Assembly: GCA_030247855.1 (NCBI GenBank)
Contig: JAPDRN010000036.1
Location: 186,001 to 250,000 of the forward strand
From: Knufia peltigerae
Taxonomy: Eukaryota; Ascomycota; Eurotiomycetes; Chaetothyriales; Trichomeriaceae
Length of the DNA: 64,000 bases
Reading direction: 5' to 3'
The notes under the pieces were generated by a model. The model was not told where the DNA came from. It saw only the letters and a program-made list of their open reading frames with translations, and ran no database searches. The position numbers and the translations under genes were made by a program. Shown in pieces: positions 22,024-33,443 of the stretch (position 1 is the first letter of the stretch; each line of letters begins with the position of its first letter).

Positions 22024-23607
22024 TCATTTTTCAACAACTTCAGCAGACCCAGAACCCCAACCAGCAGGGATGCCATGCTTGAATAAATGTCGATGCACCT
22101 GTCTATGCGTCTGCATGTGATCTCTGACCTGATTCTTCATCTTCTCCTCAACGGGGGCGGCATCGCGCTTCTGGTTCTGGTCGGGGAAATCTCCATAGGT
22201 CATGGCCGTGACGGTGACGTACTCGACATTCCCGTTGGAGTCGTCGGCAAACGACCCTTGGCCTCCCGCTCCTGCTCCCGTCGAAGGTGCGGACGTGATT
22301 TCGGGCTGAGAAGCGTCGCCCGCAGTGGCCGTGGCCACAGCAGCCGCACCGACACCACCCCATCCTCCTCCTGCACCTCCACCCCAAGTCTTTGTGAAAC
22401 GGCCATTGCCGCCACGACTGAATCCAGCAGTCGGGACATTGCTGGCCGTAGGAGCGGCAGCAGGCCATCCGTCCGAGACGCCCGAAGAGTAAGGTGGGAT
22501 GGGCACAGGAATTGAGGCCGGAGGAAGAGGAGGTTGTGGCGGCGAGCCCGGCACAGTTCCGTTGCTCGACGAACCGTCGGGGTTCTGGAACACCTTGAGG
22601 GAGTTGACGGACCAGTACGCATCCAGGAACGCCGACGGGTTATTCTGCACAAAATCTTCACACGTGCTCGCCTTGGACGAGCAGACGGGGTCGGTGCTCC
22701 AGACGCTGCCGGCCCAGTCACCGCAAAAGGTGGTGTCGAACACGATCTGATGGTTGCTAAAGAAGTTGTCGATCGTGCATCCGCCGGCGAACGACGACAT
22801 CGGTGTGCCCCACGATCCTGAGCTCGGGTCGGGCGAACCAGACGCAATGTCCGAGGGCACGCTGCCTCGTGGGAAGAACCAGATGTTGATCGCCGTGCTT
22901 GTCCATTCCGTCGCGAACACACCCCCTTGCCCCTGGTTGAATTGCGTGCCGTAACTTGCGCGGTCGTTCGTGGCGAGAATCTGGCATCCTGCGTTCATGG
23001 CTTGGCCAGGTGCAGAAACGAAACAATTCGTCGATGATATCTGGCCCGAGAAATCACCACTGCTGGATATACTGCAACCCGGTCCCGTGTGGAGGGCCAT
23101 CGAGTTGCCAATCTGTGAATTGACGCCTTCAATGATATCAATCTCGCCTGTGGTGGGCCAGTTGGCACCCACGGTCCAAAAGGCGGGCCACGTCCCGCAG
23201 ACGCCGCCTGGCATGTGGTTGAGATCGAGGATGATGAGACCGTGGGTGTAGCTTTTTGTGCTCGTCAAGCGAACGCTGTTGCGGCCAAGCCCGCTGGCCA
23301 CATTGCTGTGGTCAACGCCCATATATATAGAGCCGTTGGTGGTACTGATGAGGTTATTGCTCTGAGCGGTCGTCTGATCGACGTAGGTCACGTAGCCGTT
23401 CGTGGGATCTCGGTCCTGGTGGCTTGTAAGTATCTCCAGAGTGCCCCTGTCCAAACATGATTGTGTGGTAAGGCTTTGATCGTGACTTACTGTGAAAAAG
23501 TCGAACATCGAGAAGAACTGGTCTCCGCTGTAGTCATCCTCGAGCACGTAGCCTGCCGTGCTGAGGGAGATGAGCCCCGCAAGGGCTATAAGGGACCTGG
23601 AAAGCAT
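22024..23607 (-). CDS. Secreted GH16 endo-1,3(4)-beta-glucanase
   Basis: The ATG at 23,607 starts a signal peptide (MLSRSLIALAGLISLSTAG), placing the enzyme in the secretory pathway. A 75-nt intron (23490-23416, GTAAGT...CCACCAG) is in phase, so the frame also reads through it. Removing it restores the GH16 N-terminal block FDFFT-DRDPTNGYVTYVD and gives about 502 aa. The catalytic signature GEIDIIEG is intact (nucleophile E130, D132, acid/base E135 in the spliced numbering), preceded by GTWPAFWTVG. The family cleaves mixed beta-1,3/1,4-glucans of fungal or plant walls. The last 170 residues are Pro/Gly/Ala-rich, then contain a dibasic KR site and a basic His-rich segment, with no clear GPI signal. 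A TATA-like box lies about 50 nt upstream. Confidence 0.92.
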   Translation of the reverse strand: MLSRSLIALAGLISLSTAGYVLEDDYSGDQFFSMFDFFTVSHDQSLTTQSCLDRGTLEILTSHQDRDPTNGYVTYVDQTTAQSNNLISTTNGSIYMGVDHSNVASGLGRNSVRLTSTKSYTHGLIILDLNHMPGGVCGTWPAFWTVGANWPTTGEIDIIEGVNSQIGNSMALHTGPGCSISSSGDFSGQISSTNCFVSAPGQAMNAGCQILATNDRASYGTQFNQGQGGVFATEWTSTAINIWFFPRGSVPSDIASGSPDPSSGSWGTPMSSFAGGCTIDNFFSNHQIVFDTTFCGDWAGSVWSTDPVCSSKASTCEDFVQNNPSAFLDAYWSVNSLKVFQNPDGSSSNGTVPGSPPQPPLPPASIPVPIPPYSSGVSDGWPAAAPTASNVPTAGFSRGGNGRFTKTWGGGAGGGWGGVGAAAVATATAGDASQPEITSAPSTGAGAGGQGSFADDSNGNVEYVTVTAMTYGDFPDQNQKRDAAPVEEKMKNQVRDHMQTHRQVHRHLFKHGIPAGWGSGSAEVVEK

Positions 23608-25541
23608 CTTTGGCAACAAAACGGTCAAGGATCAAGGGAGTGACAGGTATACGGGGTTTATATAAAGAAAAGGAATGACGAGTCCGCAGATGCAAATGCA
23701 GGTATGGTGTGTGTTGTATGAAGGAATGGACGCAAGATAAATGCTGGGTTTTATCGGCTGCAAAGAATGAATGACCGCTGCGAGACAAAGGACGACACAA
23801 GTCACTCGACCCTCCACGCCGGAGGTGAGGTTCTTGTATAAAAAGTGATCAGCAGGTACTGGTACATGACAGGGAAAGGGGTGGATCTTGGACGCGGGCC
23901 AGATGTGGCCCGCTTTCCATGGGTTTACCCGATTCGAAGACATGTCTTTCAACGCGTCCTGCAGGACTGCACGGATGCATTTTCGCCCTGGACAAGCAAA
24001 TGGAGATGGACTCGGATGGATGTCAGAAGTGCTCCATAGAGGATGACGCGCGTGAACTCCAACCTCGCGACTTTGCGGATCGTGCAGAGGAGATTGTAGT
24101 AAAAGGGGTGGCCACATGTCCCTGAGCTGGTATGTTTGTAGTATGTGCGGGTCAGGGAGGTGTGGTACTCGTAGTTAGTGACTTGTTCACACACAGAAGG
24201 CTCCTTTTGCAAGGGTTCCAATTCCCCTGGGAGGTACAAAATACATGGTACCTGGGATGTGAATGGTTCAAGAGACGCTGATTAAGGGCGTGCTTAGCAG
24301 CACTTGCGATAGATCTGCATCTCAGGATCTTGTGCCGACCGGGTGTCCGGGTGTGCTGAGAACGGAGAGACTCTTGTCAAGGCTCGCTTGAAACGTGGCT
24401 GGGAGAAGTCACTGCATGCATGTCCGCCAACATGAAACTCGATGTTGAACCCGCAGCGCTGATAGGCTGGAACGTGGAGTGCGCTGCAGCTGGGGAGCAT
24501 GGACCAGTGGGTTTTTTGGTAGGGAAGAAAAAGGAGGAGGCAAAAGAAGGGGCTTCCAAGGCGCGTCTATCAAATGTCGGCATTGAGCCAATTGGCTGTG
24601 AGATTTGTGTGGTCACGTGCAAGGCTAGGGCAGCAATCAGCCCCGAGGTTGTTTCAGACAAGTACATGCATGTAGACGGCGGGGGGGAGCAGTCGAGTCG
24701 CTCAGGAGAGGTGGGAATTATTAGCAAACGCTCCTGTCATTGAAACTATCCCACCAAATGAGATTCTCCGTACGTGAAAAGATGACTACTGCGAAGTGTG
24801 TTCTGCTCTGTATGTGTGGATGAACCTATCGAAGCCCATCGGTTGGACACTTACGAGTAGTAGGTGCATTACTCTCTCTCTCGTCTGGACTTCAGTGATC
24901 TAATTACCTGGCTCCAGAAAGGCGAGCAGACGGAATTTCGGCATCGATAACTAGTTGGCTCTGGCAGATATATATTTCAATCTGAACTGGGTCCGCGTTG
25001 ACATACTGTAGTTCCACGGGTCGCAGGACATGGTCGCGATCGAGCTGCCACAACCTCAACCTCTTTGTTGCACAAGTCTGCATTCCAACCGACGACATAC
25101 TGGGTATACTCCTCATCATGTCATTGCATTCTCTAATACATGAAGGGCAATAATAAACCAAGCCTAACTATAAGACCTTTGGTGGAGTGCCAGACCCCTT
25201 GCTCAATGCATTGCAGCTCAACATGGTCCCTGCCTTATCTGTGCATCTGCGACCCTTGACTGTTTGCTCGACGACGAGTAGGTACCCCTAATTCCGGTCC
25301 AAACGCAGGGAGAGCCTCCGTAGCAAGGTCTGCAGAATACTGTTCTTCCAAAGCAGGATCAATAGCAGTGGACCTCCCACCGTAATGTCGAGAAAGTCTC
25401 ACAGGCACAGGACTCATCAGCCACATCTGCCAAAAGAGCAATCTCGGTGGTTCTGTGATATTTCCATGGCGTGTGCTAACCTAGCTGATTCTGGCCAGGA
25501 AGCTCTCAGAAGCACCAAATATTCCGACACATATCGTCATT
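23608..25541. other. Intergenic region of about 1.9 kb
   Basis: It contains the GH16 promoter at its left end. Opposing open frames near 24,380-24,740 are probably chance. No RNA gene or repeat is visible. It may hold the 3' UTR of the TFIIS gene at its right end. Confidence 0.5.
23657..23666 (-). promoter_or_regulatory. TATA-like box of the GH16 gene
   Basis: The minus strand reads TTTATATAAA about 50 nt 5' of the GH16 ATG, a suitable distance for a core promoter with a short leader. Positional inference only. Confidence 0.45.
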
Positions 25542-26459
25542 TCAAGAGAACTTCCACCTATTGCCACAGTTCAAACATTCGCAGAACGTCGTCATCGGCT
25601 CATCAGCACTCCTTGTCTGAGCTTGCGAATAGCTGACCTTCTTCTGGTGACACTTGCCACACTCGAGACTCGTACTGACACTCTTCTCCTCTTGTGCAAC
25701 CATGGCCTTGTCCATATTTTCCTTTGCAATCTTACGGTCTTCCTCCCGTTGCTGCTGGGATTTCATTTCCTCATGGCTCATTGTAACGAATCTGGCAGCT
25801 GAGATCTCCCCGTTAAGGATTCGTTTGCGCAGACCCGGATTTGACTTATTCTTGAGGTTCTGATATAGCGAGCGCATCTTCTCCTTGTACACGGCTGATG
25901 CAGAAGAGCCTTTCGCTTCGGGGAGGTTCAGAGCGGCGGATTCAACTTGTTGTGCGAGGTCAAGGATGTGCTTCGTCGGGAGCTCGGAACCGAGACACAG
26001 TCCATCATAGATCAGACCAATGCAATTGTTCCGCGCCGAATCATTTGTGATCTCATCTCGACGGACTTTATCAGCTTTCCAATTCCGCTTGTCTGGAGCG
26101 ACGCCCGGGCTGGCAGCTTTCGGTGTTGGTGTCCCAGCTTTTGGTGCGGGAGAGCTTGTGCCATTCGTTCGCGCGCCAACGGGGGTAGATGTGCCACTTG
26201 CTAATTTCTGCTCGTTGACCACATGCCTCCATCTGCTGATTATTTCGGAGGCCAGTTGCCCTACTTGTGGGTCAAGGTTGGGAATACTCTTGACCTTGTT
26301 CACGACCTTGCCAATACTGGTTGCTCTTAATAGTTCTTCGCTTGGCCTGACATTTGCCTTTAAATCGCGCAATATGGTCAATATATTTTCTGACGGTTCT
26401 TTGGCAGCTATGGCCTTTTGCAAGGCAGAACCTTTCGAGAGAACTTCTCGTCGATCCAT
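25542..26459 (-). CDS. DST1: Transcription elongation factor TFIIS
   Basis: A single-exon frame of 305 aa with all three TFIIS parts. The N-terminal helical LW domain (about 1-80; ENILTILRDLKANVRPSEELL) is followed by a Ser/Thr/Pro linker. The central Pol II-binding domain (about 130-245; RDEITNDSARNNCIGLIYDG, then SNPGLRKRILNGEISAARFV) comes next. The C-terminal zinc ribbon has CGKC and CLNCGNRW, with the RSADEPMTTF loop whose acidic Asp-Glu pair enters the polymerase active site. The protein rescues backtracked RNA polymerase II by stimulating transcript cleavage and is nuclear. Length is normal for fungi (about 300). Nothing is missing. The minus-strand neighbour at 27,342 is transcribed in the same direction but is unrelated. 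Confidence 0.97.
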   Translation of the reverse strand: MDRREVLSKGSALQKAIAAKEPSENILTILRDLKANVRPSEELLRATSIGKVVNKVKSIPNLDPQVGQLASEIISRWRHVVNEQKLASGTSTPVGARTNGTSSPAPKAGTPTPKAASPGVAPDKRNWKADKVRRDEITNDSARNNCIGLIYDGLCLGSELPTKHILDLAQQVESAALNLPEAKGSSASAVYKEKMRSLYQNLKNKSNPGLRKRILNGEISAARFVTMSHEEMKSQQQREEDRKIAKENMDKAMVAQEEKSVSTSLECGKCHQKKVSYSQAQTRSADEPMTTFCECLNCGNRWKFS

Positions 26460-27341
26460 AGTGGTAAGGGAGGAAATAGAAGAATATCAAGGTGTGGTAG
26501 TATGAGAAGAGAGAAGGGAGGGGATGCCGTTGCGTCCGGTCTCGTCTTTATATTCCAGTCGTGGCAAGTCTTCGTCTGAAAGGAAAAGCACGGTTAGCAC
26601 ATCAGCTAGACACAATGAATTGTCCACATGCCAATCAACGGCAGCACCCAGGTACGTGATGAGCGAGGCGATTTTACTGCCTCCCGGCATAAGCGTCAGG
26701 TTTGTGTGGTACGAGACATGAGACTGCGTTCTTTGTATGGTCGCGTGCGTGTTAGGCAGGTAGGTTGGTGAAGGACATGTTTGTCGCAAGCACAGTTTGG
26801 CAGGCAAAGTGAGGAATCGCAGTTGCAAGGGTCCTTACCAATATCAATGATCCTGTGTTCAAAGTCCAAAGTACCTGATGGAAGCGCGAAGTCAGATCAC
26901 AGCGCCGAAAGATAAACGTGTGAGATCAATAGAGGGAGGTTCGGCATGAGGCTCTGTCGTGGTCAAAGACAGGCAAATGATGTGGAATTCCGATTGTCGC
27001 GAGAGAGAAAACGCGGCACAATGACTAATGAGCTCAGCCACAGTTTTCAGCCACAGCACACGTGTGTGGCGTCACATCAAAACCCACACCAACAATCAGG
27101 TACTACTTGAAGAGCTGGCTGTATTTGACAAATTCACCACCCACCGAGATTCATGAGTAAATGAGTATTACCAGTATGCGACACTTGTTAAATTCAAATG
27201 ATATCAAGACTCGGAGTTGTAGTGTGAAATATATTTTATTCCCTCCTTAAGGGAAAGGATGACCTGCTCATGATACAGTAATACTCCATGCTTCTCAAAT
27301 CTTTCATCCAAAACGATATATGAAGCACGCGGCTCAGATGT
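26460..27341. other. TFIIS upstream region
   Basis: Non-coding. It probably holds the TFIIS promoter and leader. Minus-strand frames near 26,490-26,830 lack an ATG with good continuity. The right end holds the 3' flank of the fumarate reductase gene. Confidence 0.5.
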
Positions 27342-29464
27342 TTAGTACTCTAGTCGGACTTCTTGTCCCTTTACGCGACCAATGACAATGTCGGCAGCAT
27401 ATTTCGGAATGACCTCGTCATCGTGAAGCATCTCGAATTCTAATCTCATGTTAGTGTGATAGCTTGAGGACGGTACGGCGGTGAGACTCACCTTCTGTTG
27501 CATCTTTGCCCATGTGGCTGAACAATGCTTGAGGACCACCGGGATGCTCGTCCAGCCAGTTGGTCACATCCATCACAACACCCTTGACAGCGATCCAAAG
27601 GTCGTCCTTCTTGTTGTGCTTGGCAACCTCTTCCAGAGAGTATTCCTTCTCTGGGACCTTGAAGTTGCTGATATCGTTGGTGTCCTTCTTCTTGGCAGGA
27701 TCCTGGCTCTTGTTGCCATCCATCACGGGAGCAGCGCTTCTTTGAGACTGCTGTTCGATTGGGGCGCCACCTGCCGAGGCCGACGCTCCTGATGCACCAC
27801 TGCCCCATTCTACAGAGACCTTACCAGGAGTGCTGGGATCAATGTGCAGTGAGATCTGACCAAGACGTTGAGAAGCACCAGTCGCACCACCGGCTGTTAG
27901 TTTCTGGAATAGATATTGAGATGCCGAAGCACCAGCAACACGACCATACACCACACAGCCAAGCAGCGAGGAACCACCCAATCGATTGGCGCCGTGAACA
28001 CCACCAGCCAACTCGCCGCAAGCGAAAAGAGCCTCGAAGGGCTTCTTGTCGTGGTTCAGAACCTGGGCCTTGTCGTTGATCTCCATACCACCCATGGTGA
28101 AGTGAAGAACAGGTTCCATCAGAGCCACATGGAACGTGTCATTGATGTCCAGAGGCATGTTGTGGAAGTACTTCTTGTTCCAAATGTCCTTCTTCTTGCC
28201 TGCGGCAATGTCGTTGTAGGACATGAATTCTGCGTCAAGGGCTTTCTCTCCACAGCCGATTTCCTTTGCCAGTTCTTTGCCAGTCATCTTCTTCATCAAC
28301 CCACGGCCAGAGTAATGGCGAGTGTGGAAGTCAAGCACGTTGGAAGCCTTTGAGTTAAGAATCAAGCGGATGGGCCACTTGCCCTTCTCCTTCTCTTCCC
28401 ACATCTTGCCTGAGACGTAGTCACGGTGGCCCAGGTCGTCACAGAAGCGCTTGCCATCGCTGTTTATGAGGATACCACCTTCACCTCGAAGGGCTTCAGC
28501 GGCCAAGAACTTCCACTTCGAGCCGGGGTCTTTCGGATCGACCAAACCAGTAGGATGGACCTGGACTTTGTCCATGTCAATATCATTGGCACCGATTGCC
28601 ATCAGCATCTTGTGGCCGTCACCAGTGGCATGGGTGCCGTTGGTGGACGAGAGGTTGAAGGTGTCGGGTCTGTGTTTCTTCAAAAGCGAAGTCTCGCTGA
28701 AGTCGGCAGCATAGCCACCAGTAGCAAGCACCACTACGCCGTCAACGGAGTGCGTCTCGCCACCGAACTCATATTTGAGACCAGTGATCAGGTTTCCTTC
28801 TTTGTTCAGCGACGTGACTTTGGCCTTTTTGATGACCTGAACTCTTTCCGGGTCTGATTCGCAGAGTTCTTCAAGCCTCTGCATCAGAGCGTAGGTGATG
28901 GCCATTCCGGGGAATTTGGCATCGTGGCCACGGTGGGTTCGGGGGAAAGAGTGTCCACTAGCCACCATGTCAGCATTGGTCTCTTGAAATATGAAAGCGG
29001 TCCTACCCTAGCCGAGAAACGAGTGTGAGGTCGAGGTTGAAGACATCCTGCAGCCATTCGACGGCGGCGGCGGATTGATACGTAAGGACTCGGATTAGAT
29101 CTGGTCTCGCCTTGTCACGGGCTGATTTCAAGGTATCTTCGTAGAACTGCTTGACGCTATCTTGAATGCCCAGGTCGACTTGCGTTCGTGTCAGCGCGCC
29201 ATTGATACCGGAGGTGGCCTTGGTTGAGTTTCCACCGAAGAAGCCTGGAGTGGCGTTAGAGCGCAGTTTGGCGCCGCGGAAGATCAGACAACTTACTGTT
29301 CTTGTCGAGAACAAGAACACTGCCACCGTTCAGGTACACAGTATGCGCTGCACTGAGGCCGGACACTATAAATCGAGGTCAGCGAGTTGCGCGCGATGAG
29401 AGACATAAACAGAGGGAGAATGCTTACAGCCGCCACCAACGACAATAACACGTGGGGGAGTCAT
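27342..29464 (-). CDS. OSM1: Fumarate reductase (FAD) with C-terminal cytochrome b5 domain
   Basis: Five exons (29464-29428, 29365-29297, 29244-29007, 28957-27492, 27439-27342) encode about 635 aa. The N-terminus is an FAD Rossmann motif, VVVGGGLSGLSAA (written from the spliced reading, residues 9-19). The flavin fold continues through FFGGNSTKATSGINGA and GGHSFPRTHR. The fumarate-binding capping region and the terminal FAD block ACGELAGGVHGANRLGGSSL are present. Residues about 545-635 form a cytochrome b5-like heme domain with HPGG (His586) and a second axial-type His609. Yeast Osm1/Frd1 relatives reduce fumarate to succinate using reduced flavin to reoxidise FADH2; many filamentous fungi carry this b5 fusion. 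No targeting peptide is obvious, suggesting a cytosolic form. Exon joins restore all motifs, so the model is firm. Confidence 0.95.
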
Positions 29465-31538
29465 CTTTGAGAACTAACAAAGACTGGTGTCGGCAAAGGA
29501 TGGGAAAGGTATTCGTCTCGTGGAAGTAGATGGGAGAGAGGAGGAAGAACGACGGTTGAGTATTTGAAGTCAATGGAGGATCGGATCACCTGGTCAGTGA
29601 TTCGAAGGGGTGTCCTGAACGACAGAAGCCAAAAGCACTTGTCAACGCCGACACTTGCTACGATACCTACCGCGGCTAATGGACCTCGGCTCGTGTGTTG
29701 AATGCGCAATACAAGTTGTCTGACTGGTGCCCACAAGCCGAAAGTCGCTGCCAACTGGAGGAATGGCTTAGTGCCCGATTTCGCACGGGGAGGATTTCAA
29801 CTGGGAGTTGCGAGAATACTGGAAATGATCCTTGGAGTGAAAAGGGTTCCTTATTATACAGAAACAAACTCAAGACTCTCCTTGAGCTTCATCGTCAATG
29901 TCACCGACGCTTCAGTCGCCGTGTTATGAGTATTGGTGGGATATTACCAGCACCCAGTCCTAGAGCCCTCGCTCTTCACTCCGCGAAAAGAGACTTGGGG
30001 GCACTCTTTAGGCACTTCTCCATAATCTGTGGGCTTATAGCGACACCCGCGTTACCCCCCAAAATGCCTGCAGACCACCAGACCAGTCGGTATTTTGGTA
30101 TTACAAGTCATTGAAATACACCATTACGGAACTCCTCCGTAGGCTCCGACCCCCACGGGCCGGTACTTCCGACTCGCACTTCACAAAAATATTCACATGT
30201 CTTTCTTCTCGTCCTCTCCCTTGCCGCTTTGGCGCCTGGCACTTTGTCGTCCGGCCAATGAACCTACTAATGCTCTCCTCTCCCTCCCCCTGGGGCGAAG
30301 ACAGAATCCGGGGCATGTGAAAGTAGCATGGGTACTCGTACAGGTGGTCTCCACGAAACGAAACACATGACGGATGACATTGCAGCTCACAAGACCACTC
30401 TAACCATTTCTATGTCATTGATTGGTTTCCAAAGAAGAACCACGTATTTGTATAGAAGAATAGTCCGTACACCGAAAGGGTATCATCTCTTCCGCCAGTT
30501 GATTCCAACGCCTTGGCTATCAGAGCCATGTAAATATTCCCTCAAAACGCCAAACATGTCACATACTCTTCATATTCTTCATATCATGGCGCCGTAATCG
30601 CCAGGCAGGTGTTGCACCCTGGGACAACACTCTCCCTTCCACAAAATATGTATTATTGAATTTTGAAACCTCTGCAATGCCGAAAACGGCCGGCTGGATT
30701 GACCACTCCAAATGCAACGCATTATGGTCTGAATATGCAGGTGATTGTTATATCAGGTATGTCAAGGACTGTCGGAGATGGGCAGTCAAAAGTGTGGGTG
30801 TTGAATTGTCCCGTCAAATATGTGCGGGCTCTGATCATGATGCCTTGCGCGTGTCTCTGTGGGTTTTATTCGGTGAGTTCAAGTTGGACGAGGTGGATTG
30901 TCGCGATAACAGAGACGCATCTGAAGAAGTTCGCAAGCTTAATGTCGATGATGATGATGACGATGACGACGACTGCGAAGACCGAAGTTCTTGTGGTAGC
31001 CTGCTCTCATTCGACGGCTCTTTATAGAACATGGTGAACCGGAGAGTTTGGTATCTCATGATGCAATGGTGCTCGGGTCGCTCGTCTGGGAGAAAGAGGG
31101 GTTCGGATACAAGCCACTCTGAAGTCAGTGACACTCAGGTTCGACTGGTGAAAGAAAGACTCGAAATGAAAGAGGACAACGAAATGGGAAGCAATGAACA
31201 AAGTCTGTAGGTTCCCATTCCCGCTGGTGGGGAGATGGTCTGGTATATGTAACAAACCTGTATCTCATGGTCATCAGTTCCATGGCCCGTGAGGCGCAGA
31301 GAAGTGAGGACAATGGGCCATGCCGGGATCACGATGACGCTCTGCTATTTGCGGAGAAGGACGACGACAAGAAGCTAGCGAAAATACGGGAGTCTTGTAA
31401 GGAAGAAATCGGGATGTTGTTGGAATTTTTGCGTATGCATCACGTGATGTTTCTAATTAATCGGATCTCCGGTGAGGACTGCGATAATAGCACATATTGT
31501 TCTGGGTTGATATTGATATTAAACGGACTTCGTGCATC
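29465..31538. other. Intergenic region of about 2 kb
   Basis: The left end is the fumarate reductase promoter. A weak plus ORF at 30,677-31,027 is listed separately. No RNA gene or transposon piece is visible. Confidence 0.45.
30677..31027 (+). CDS. Doubtful small acidic ORF, 116 aa
   Basis: An open frame from ATG (MPKTAGWIDHSKCNALW) to 31,027 with a poly-Asp run made by a GAT/GAC microsatellite. It has no domain, signal or splice site of note. It may be chance or a lineage-specific gene. Confidence 0.2.
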   Translation: MPKTAGWIDHSKCNALWSEYAGDCYIRYVKDCRRWAVKSVGVELSRQICAGSDHDALRVSLWVLFGEFKLDEVDCRDNRDASEEVRKLNVDDDDDDDDDCEDRSSCGSLLSFDGSL

Positions 31539-32588
31539 TCACATTTCAGGAAATGCCCACCCCAGCGTTGCGTCGCGGATACTGTCTTCCAGGCTAGTCC
31601 ACCCAACTCTACCGAATCGCTTGACGATCTCTTCGGCTCTACCATTGGCGACTTTGCTCAGATCTCTGCCAAGGTCAGGAATGTCATCTATGAATTGATG
31701 CGTCGGGTATAGCTTTCGGAAGATGGCCAGAATGTCATTCCAGTTGAATGGATGAGCAAAATCAATCAGTCGCTCGCTGTCGACGTCGGGGTAGATCAGT
31801 GCCCCGACGTGCACCCTGGCAGTATCTTGCACGTTGACATAGTATTGAGGTGGGTTGAACGCCAGCTTCTCGTTGCCTTTGAATCCGTCCCATACTGCCT
31901 TGACCCATCCGACCGTACTAGGGGTCCCTTGATGTTCAGGCGACAACACCACGCCGATATTGGCATTGGGCAAGACGGTGTTGAGAACGAACCCAGGCTT
32001 GTTCTCCTCCATCCACTTCCAAGCCGCCTGCTCACTCTGAGTCTTGCTTGCCGAATACACGTCAAGCTTGCGCTGTTCGCCTTCGTATGGCGGTGGAGCC
32101 CAGGCCGCCTTGACAGCTTCGTTGTTCCATGTCCTGTCATCAATGACAAACTCGACATTTGGCACTGGACTAGCGGCAGCTGTTGAGGAGGATGTCATTA
32201 CGACGCGCGTTATCAAGGGCTCTTTGGCCGCCGCCTTCAAGGCATTGAGAGCGCCATTGACGACCATTGGGACAGCTTCATTTGGGTCATACGATTGCAT
32301 CACCGGTGTTGCCAGATGGATTACACCTGATGCTCCTTGGACCGCGTTGTCAAATGCTCCTGGATCAGCCATCTGCTGCACCTCGGTGACTTCGAATTTT
32401 CCCGGACCATACTTGGCGCTGAAATATCCAATCATCCATTCGGCTCTCTTGGTGTTTCTGACTGTGCCTCTGACCTGGTAGCCGCCAAGCAGAAGCTGGT
32501 CAACCACGTGGCTGGCGATGAAGCCATTTGCTCCGGTCACAACTACCAGAGCGCCCGGAAGAATAGCAAGATTCTCTGCTGAAGGCAT
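31539..32588 (-). CDS. NAD(P)-dependent extended SDR (aldehyde/ketone reductase type)
   Basis: An intronless gene starting at the ATG at 32,588 (349 aa). A longer open frame upstream lacks an ATG. The nucleotide-binding motif TGANGFIA is at residues 18-25. The catalytic triad region shows SSST (about 133-136), Tyr178 and Lys182 in YSASK. The domain style (GYQVRGTVRNTKRAEWM, VIHLATPV, VLPNANIGVVLSPEHQGT) matches fungal dihydroflavonol-reductase-like or Gre2-like enzymes, which reduce aldehydes and ketones with NADPH. The substrate cannot be read from sequence. There is no signal peptide, so it is probably cytosolic. All key residues are present. Confidence 0.93.
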   Translation of the reverse strand: MPSAENLAILPGALVVVTGANGFIASHVVDQLLLGGYQVRGTVRNTKRAEWMIGYFSAKYGPGKFEVTEVQQMADPGAFDNAVQGASGVIHLATPVMQSYDPNEAVPMVVNGALNALKAAAKEPLITRVVMTSSSTAAASPVPNVEFVIDDRTWNNEAVKAAWAPPPYEGEQRKLDVYSASKTQSEQAAWKWMEENKPGFVLNTVLPNANIGVVLSPEHQGTPSTVGWVKAVWDGFKGNEKLAFNPPQYYVNVQDTARVHVGALIYPDVDSERLIDFAHPFNWNDILAIFRKLYPTHQFIDDIPDLGRDLSKVANGRAEEIVKRFGRVGWTSLEDSIRDATLGWAFPEM

Positions 32589-32877
32589 GTTGTCGATACG
32601 GAACTTCTTACCAGCACGTTTTAAGAGCACGAGCGCAGCCGTTTCGATCTCGAAGGTGCTCTGCCCCTCAGTAATCAGCTCACTTCGCTTCTTTAAATAC
32701 CTCTGCCAGGGATGTAGCCCGCCGTCAGTGACATGTTATTGATGACCCAGCATATGACTCTTGACTTTCAAGAGGAGGCTTTCGGCCAGCCATCCTTGCC
32801 CTGCCTTGCTATACTGCTCAGGGTTCGTGGCGCTCCTTGCAGCCAATTGCATGGAAAGAAACATTTTCTCAGATTGG

Positions 32878-33443
32878 TTAGCGGGAATTACAACATGTAC
32901 AAGGCTTTACACATAGCATCTGAGAAATGTAGTTGACAGGTACGAATTGCAACCTCTGTATTGGGTACATATCGATTGCAGATACCCCCCAACACTCTTG
33001 GCCTTCGCTAGGACTTACTCCCTCCTGTCTTCCATCCCCAGTCAGCAGACTCGCTCCGATGCCCGTCGTGTGGACAACGACAAGGCTGCCGACCAATGTA
33101 GCTTCTACTACATCCTTACCAAAACGCAATAAGTGTTCATCTTGCTCAGGTGTGGTATTCTCCCATAAGCCATTAGCGTAAAGACAAAGTGTGTTGTTTT
33201 CCCAAACTCGCTACCTGCGAACAAGGAAAGAAGTCTCGGTTCCACCTCTAGAGCTACCAATGTTATCATGTCTGCTTTCTTCCTCGGAGTCACTTTGACC
33301 TGTGGACACTGAGAGGCGAGAACAGAATCACAGCGGCGTCCGGCAGCACCTCCATCTTCGTTCATCACAATATCATCTTGCTCACCTCTCAATCCGTGTA
33401 GCATTGCTAGTTGGACTTCTTGAGTCGATGGCACTTCGGCCAT
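32878..33443 (-). CDS. Hypothetical two-exon protein, about 163 aa
   Basis: Not recognised. The ATG at 33,443 begins MAEVPSTQEVQLAML. A putative intron (33214-33141, GTAGCG...GAGCAAG, containing GCTAAT) joins it in phase to a second exon with a hydrophobic stretch, VVEATLVGSLVVVHTTGIGASLL, and a Cys-rich end. The donor is weak and no motif is known, so it may be a chance pairing of two frames. It lies between the SDR gene and the zinc-clusterless regulator. Confidence 0.3.

Noticed and set aside
22200..22922. 240-aa out-of-frame ORF inside the GH16 gene
   Set aside because: Arg/Ser/Pro-rich shadow of the GH16 frame, without motifs. The catalytic frame is unambiguous.
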